A stretch of 61,090 nt of DNA from DASZMX01 sp035551475 (lineage in GTDB: Bacteria > Verrucomicrobiota > Verrucomicrobiia > Limisphaerales > Palsa-1400): the NCBI GenBank assembly GCA_035551475.1, contig DASZMX010000066.1, positions 1 to 61,090 of the forward strand, in the 5' to 3' direction. The first letter of the stretch is position 1, and each line of letters opens with the position of its first letter. Position numbers and translations under genes: made by a program. Under the pieces are notes generated by a model. That model ran no database searches and was not told the DNA's origin. It saw only the letters and a list, made by a program, of their open reading frames with translations. Positions 59,704 to 61,090 of this stretch are shown here, one piece after another.

Positions 59704-60207
59704 CTAGGCCAATTCTTTAATTTCTTTGCCGGCCACGCCGCGCTCCGTTTGTTGGGCGCGGAAGGCTTCGTAGGCCTTGCGGTGTTGCGGGTATTTGTTG
59801 CCGAGGATGGCGGTGGCGAGCAGGGCGGCGTTGACGGCGCCGGGCTTGCCGATCGCGAGAGTCCCCACGGGAATGCCGCCGGGCATTTGCACCATCGAAA
59901 GCAATGAATCCATGCCGTGCAAGGCTTTCGATTCCATCGGCACACCCAGCACTGGCAAACAGGTTTTGGCGGCGGTCACGCCCGCCAGGTGCGCGGCGCC
60001 GCCCGCGGCGGCGATGATCACTTCCAAGCCGCGCTTTTCAGCGCCGGTCGCGTAATCGAACAGCAAATCCGGCGTGCGATGCGCGGAGATGACCAGCGCT
60101 TCGTGCGGCACACTCAGCTCCTTCAATTGCTTCGCCGCATGTTGCATCGTTTCCCAGTCCGAGTGACTGCCCATGATAATTCCCACCAACGGTTTCTCAT
60201 TCGCCAT
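59704..60207 (-). CDS. purE: N5-carboxyaminoimidazole ribonucleotide mutase
   Basis: A 167-residue class I PurE. It begins LVGIIMGSHSDWETMQHAAKQL and contains EALVISAHRTPDLLFDYA with the catalytic His, IIAAAGGAAHLAGVTAA, PVLGVPMESKALHGMDSLLSMVQMPGGIPVGTLAIG and NAALLATAILG. These are all diagnostic for the mutase step of purine synthesis. The ATG at 60207 is chosen. The frame continues to 60330, but that part is not PurE-like. No purK lies next to it. Confidence 0.95.
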   Translation of the reverse strand: MANEKPLVGIIMGSHSDWETMQHAAKQLKELSVPHEALVISAHRTPDLLFDYATGAEKRGLEVIIAAAGGAAHLAGVTAAKTCLPVLGVPMESKALHGMDSLLSMVQMPGGIPVGTLAIGKPGAVNAALLATAILGNKYPQHRKAYEAFRAQQTERGVAGKEIKELA

Positions 60208-60386
60208 ATCCCCAAACTTGAAATACAAAGCGGAAAGTTTAAAGCGAAAATTTTCCCCGGCCCTCAAATTTCCCATCAACCAGCGTGCGCCGCCGCCTTG
60301 CACTATCGTAGAATCCTCCAGTTCAAACATGATGACAGCCTTCCCGGCGCGATATAAAGTTAACCGCCGACTAATCGACTGGCGCG

Positions 60387-61090
60387 ATGCCTGTAGAGCT
60401 GCATTTCAATCACAAGCCGTGTCCGGCTGTCCGCGGCCTTTCCCTGTTCGAGGGCGCGGAAGCCTTGGGCATTCGCGTGCCCACGTCCTGCCGCAAACAA
60501 GGCAAGTGTCAGGAATGCCTCGTCGAAATTCTTCAAGGAGCCGAATTGCTTTCGCCTCCCACGGCGGCAGAAGGGCATCTGCGCGGCAATTTCCGCCTTT
60601 CCTGCCAATGCCGCGTTGCCGCCGACGCCGGGGTCGTGCATTGCCAGACGTTGCGTCGCGGCGAAATGCGCGTCGAACGCCATGCCTTCCATCTGCCCGC
60701 CACGGGACGCGCCCCGGAACTGGATCCCGCCGTCTGGCGCGACGGGGACCGGATTATGCGCGAGGGCGAGGAGCTCGACCGCGGTTCCGGCCCGATTCAC
60801 GGCATCGCCATGGATTTGGGCACCACCACGGTCGTCATGCGCCTCGTGAATTTGGAAACGGGCGAAATCGTCGCCGATTCCTCTTTTGAAAATCCGCAGC
60901 GTTTTGGCGGCTCGGACGTCATGTCGCGCATTCATTTCGATGGCGAGGACAAGACTCATTCGTTGCAGCGCACGCTGGCGGCGTATTTGACTCATGCGAT
61001 TGAGGATTTTCCCGTTCCATCCCATTCGATTTATGAAATGGTGGTGGCGGGCAATTCGACGATGCGGGACATTTTTTTCCGGCTGAACGT
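60387..61090 (+). CDS. RACo-type corrinoid activation/ASKHA [2Fe-2S] protein (DUF4445-like), 3' end outside window
   Basis: Read by translating from ATG 60387, this frame is open to the right edge (234 codons visible). Residues 1-95 form a plant-type ferredoxin domain with Cys35, Cys41, Cys44 and Cys73 (SCRKQGKCQEC, then LSCQC). A linker region follows. Next comes the start of the ASKHA ATPase core, with phosphate loop MDLGTTTVVMRLV and NPQRFGGSDVMSRI. This layout matches RACo and DUF4445 proteins, which reactivate corrinoid proteins by ATP-dependent reduction of cobalt. It lies about 10 kb from the corrinoid operon and is likely its activator. Confidence 0.85.
   Translation, partial: MPVELHFNHKPCPAVRGLSLFEGAEALGIRVPTSCRKQGKCQECLVEILQGAELLSPPTAAEGHLRGNFRLSCQCRVAADAGVVHCQTLRRGEMRVERHAFHLPATGRAPELDPAVWRDGDRIMREGEELDRGSGPIHGIAMDLGTTTVVMRLVNLETGEIVADSSFENPQRFGGSDVMSRIHFDGEDKTHSLQRTLAAYLTHAIEDFPVPSHSIYEMVVAGNSTMRDIFFRLN

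Noticed and set aside
1..61090. tRNA, rRNA, or insertion-sequence genes
   Set aside because: No cloverleaf-like segments, rRNA-like stretches, transposase motifs or flanking terminal repeats were seen by eye. A tRNA and rRNA scan would confirm.

Overview
The window looks like a chromosomal segment of a GC-rich, diderm, probably soil or freshwater member of the Verrucomicrobiota. This rests on the mix of gene families, not on any marker-gene comparison. The families are lipid A synthesis (lpxB), lipoprotein export (LolC/E-LolD), outer-membrane barrels, pseudopilins with a C-terminal H-x9-DG-type motif, very long secreted repeat proteins, propeller-type histidine kinases and a secreted-protein tail ending in an F-Y-R-[LI] type motif. 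I found no tRNA, rRNA, CRISPR array, transposase or prophage. No stretch longer than 300 bases lacks a gene.

Layout. 1-8.2 kb is mostly housekeeping: the 3' part of a LolC/E permease, lolD, a TIM-barrel isomerase, a small conserved protein, holB, an O-antigen-ligase-like protein, then accB-accC-thiE behind a possible attenuator. 8.2-11.0 kb is a visibly AT-richer three-gene signalling module with 4-base overlaps (GAF histidine kinase, single receiver, small membrane protein). 11.2-17.2 kb holds a two-propeller histidine kinase, a secreted NPCBM-GH27 alpha-galactosidase and a sugar isomerase. 17.3-21.5 kb is a porin, cupredoxin and hybrid kinase operon. 21.5-28.7 kb encodes two giant secreted repeat proteins.

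28.9-34.9 kb holds a glutathione peroxidase, a Dabb protein, aspS and a minus-strand Gfo/Idh, membrane protein, lpxB, rex operon. 35.1-38.4 kb has an ECF sigma/anti-sigma-like pair and a pseudopilin and lipoprotein cluster. 38.5-41.5 kb carries two conserved unknowns, a YgjP-type metalloprotease and xerC. 41.5-44.5 kb is a secreted TolB-like propeller protein. 50.5-60.2 kb holds a ROK-like protein, a large EF-hand and membrane protein of unknown function, two Cys-motif secreted proteins, a secreted multidomain nuclease, mdh and purE.

The most interesting system is at 44.6-50.4 kb. It is a compact minus-strand operon with a UroD-fold methyltransferase, a corrinoid protein, a Virulence_fact-family small protein, a MetF-MetV fusion, a pterin-binding methyltransferase and an amidohydrolase. 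About 10 kb away, running off the right edge, lies the start of a RACo-type [2Fe-2S]/ASKHA corrinoid activator. Together these have the parts list of a corrinoid O-demethylase or methyl-transfer pathway feeding tetrahydrofolate. The substrate is unknown.
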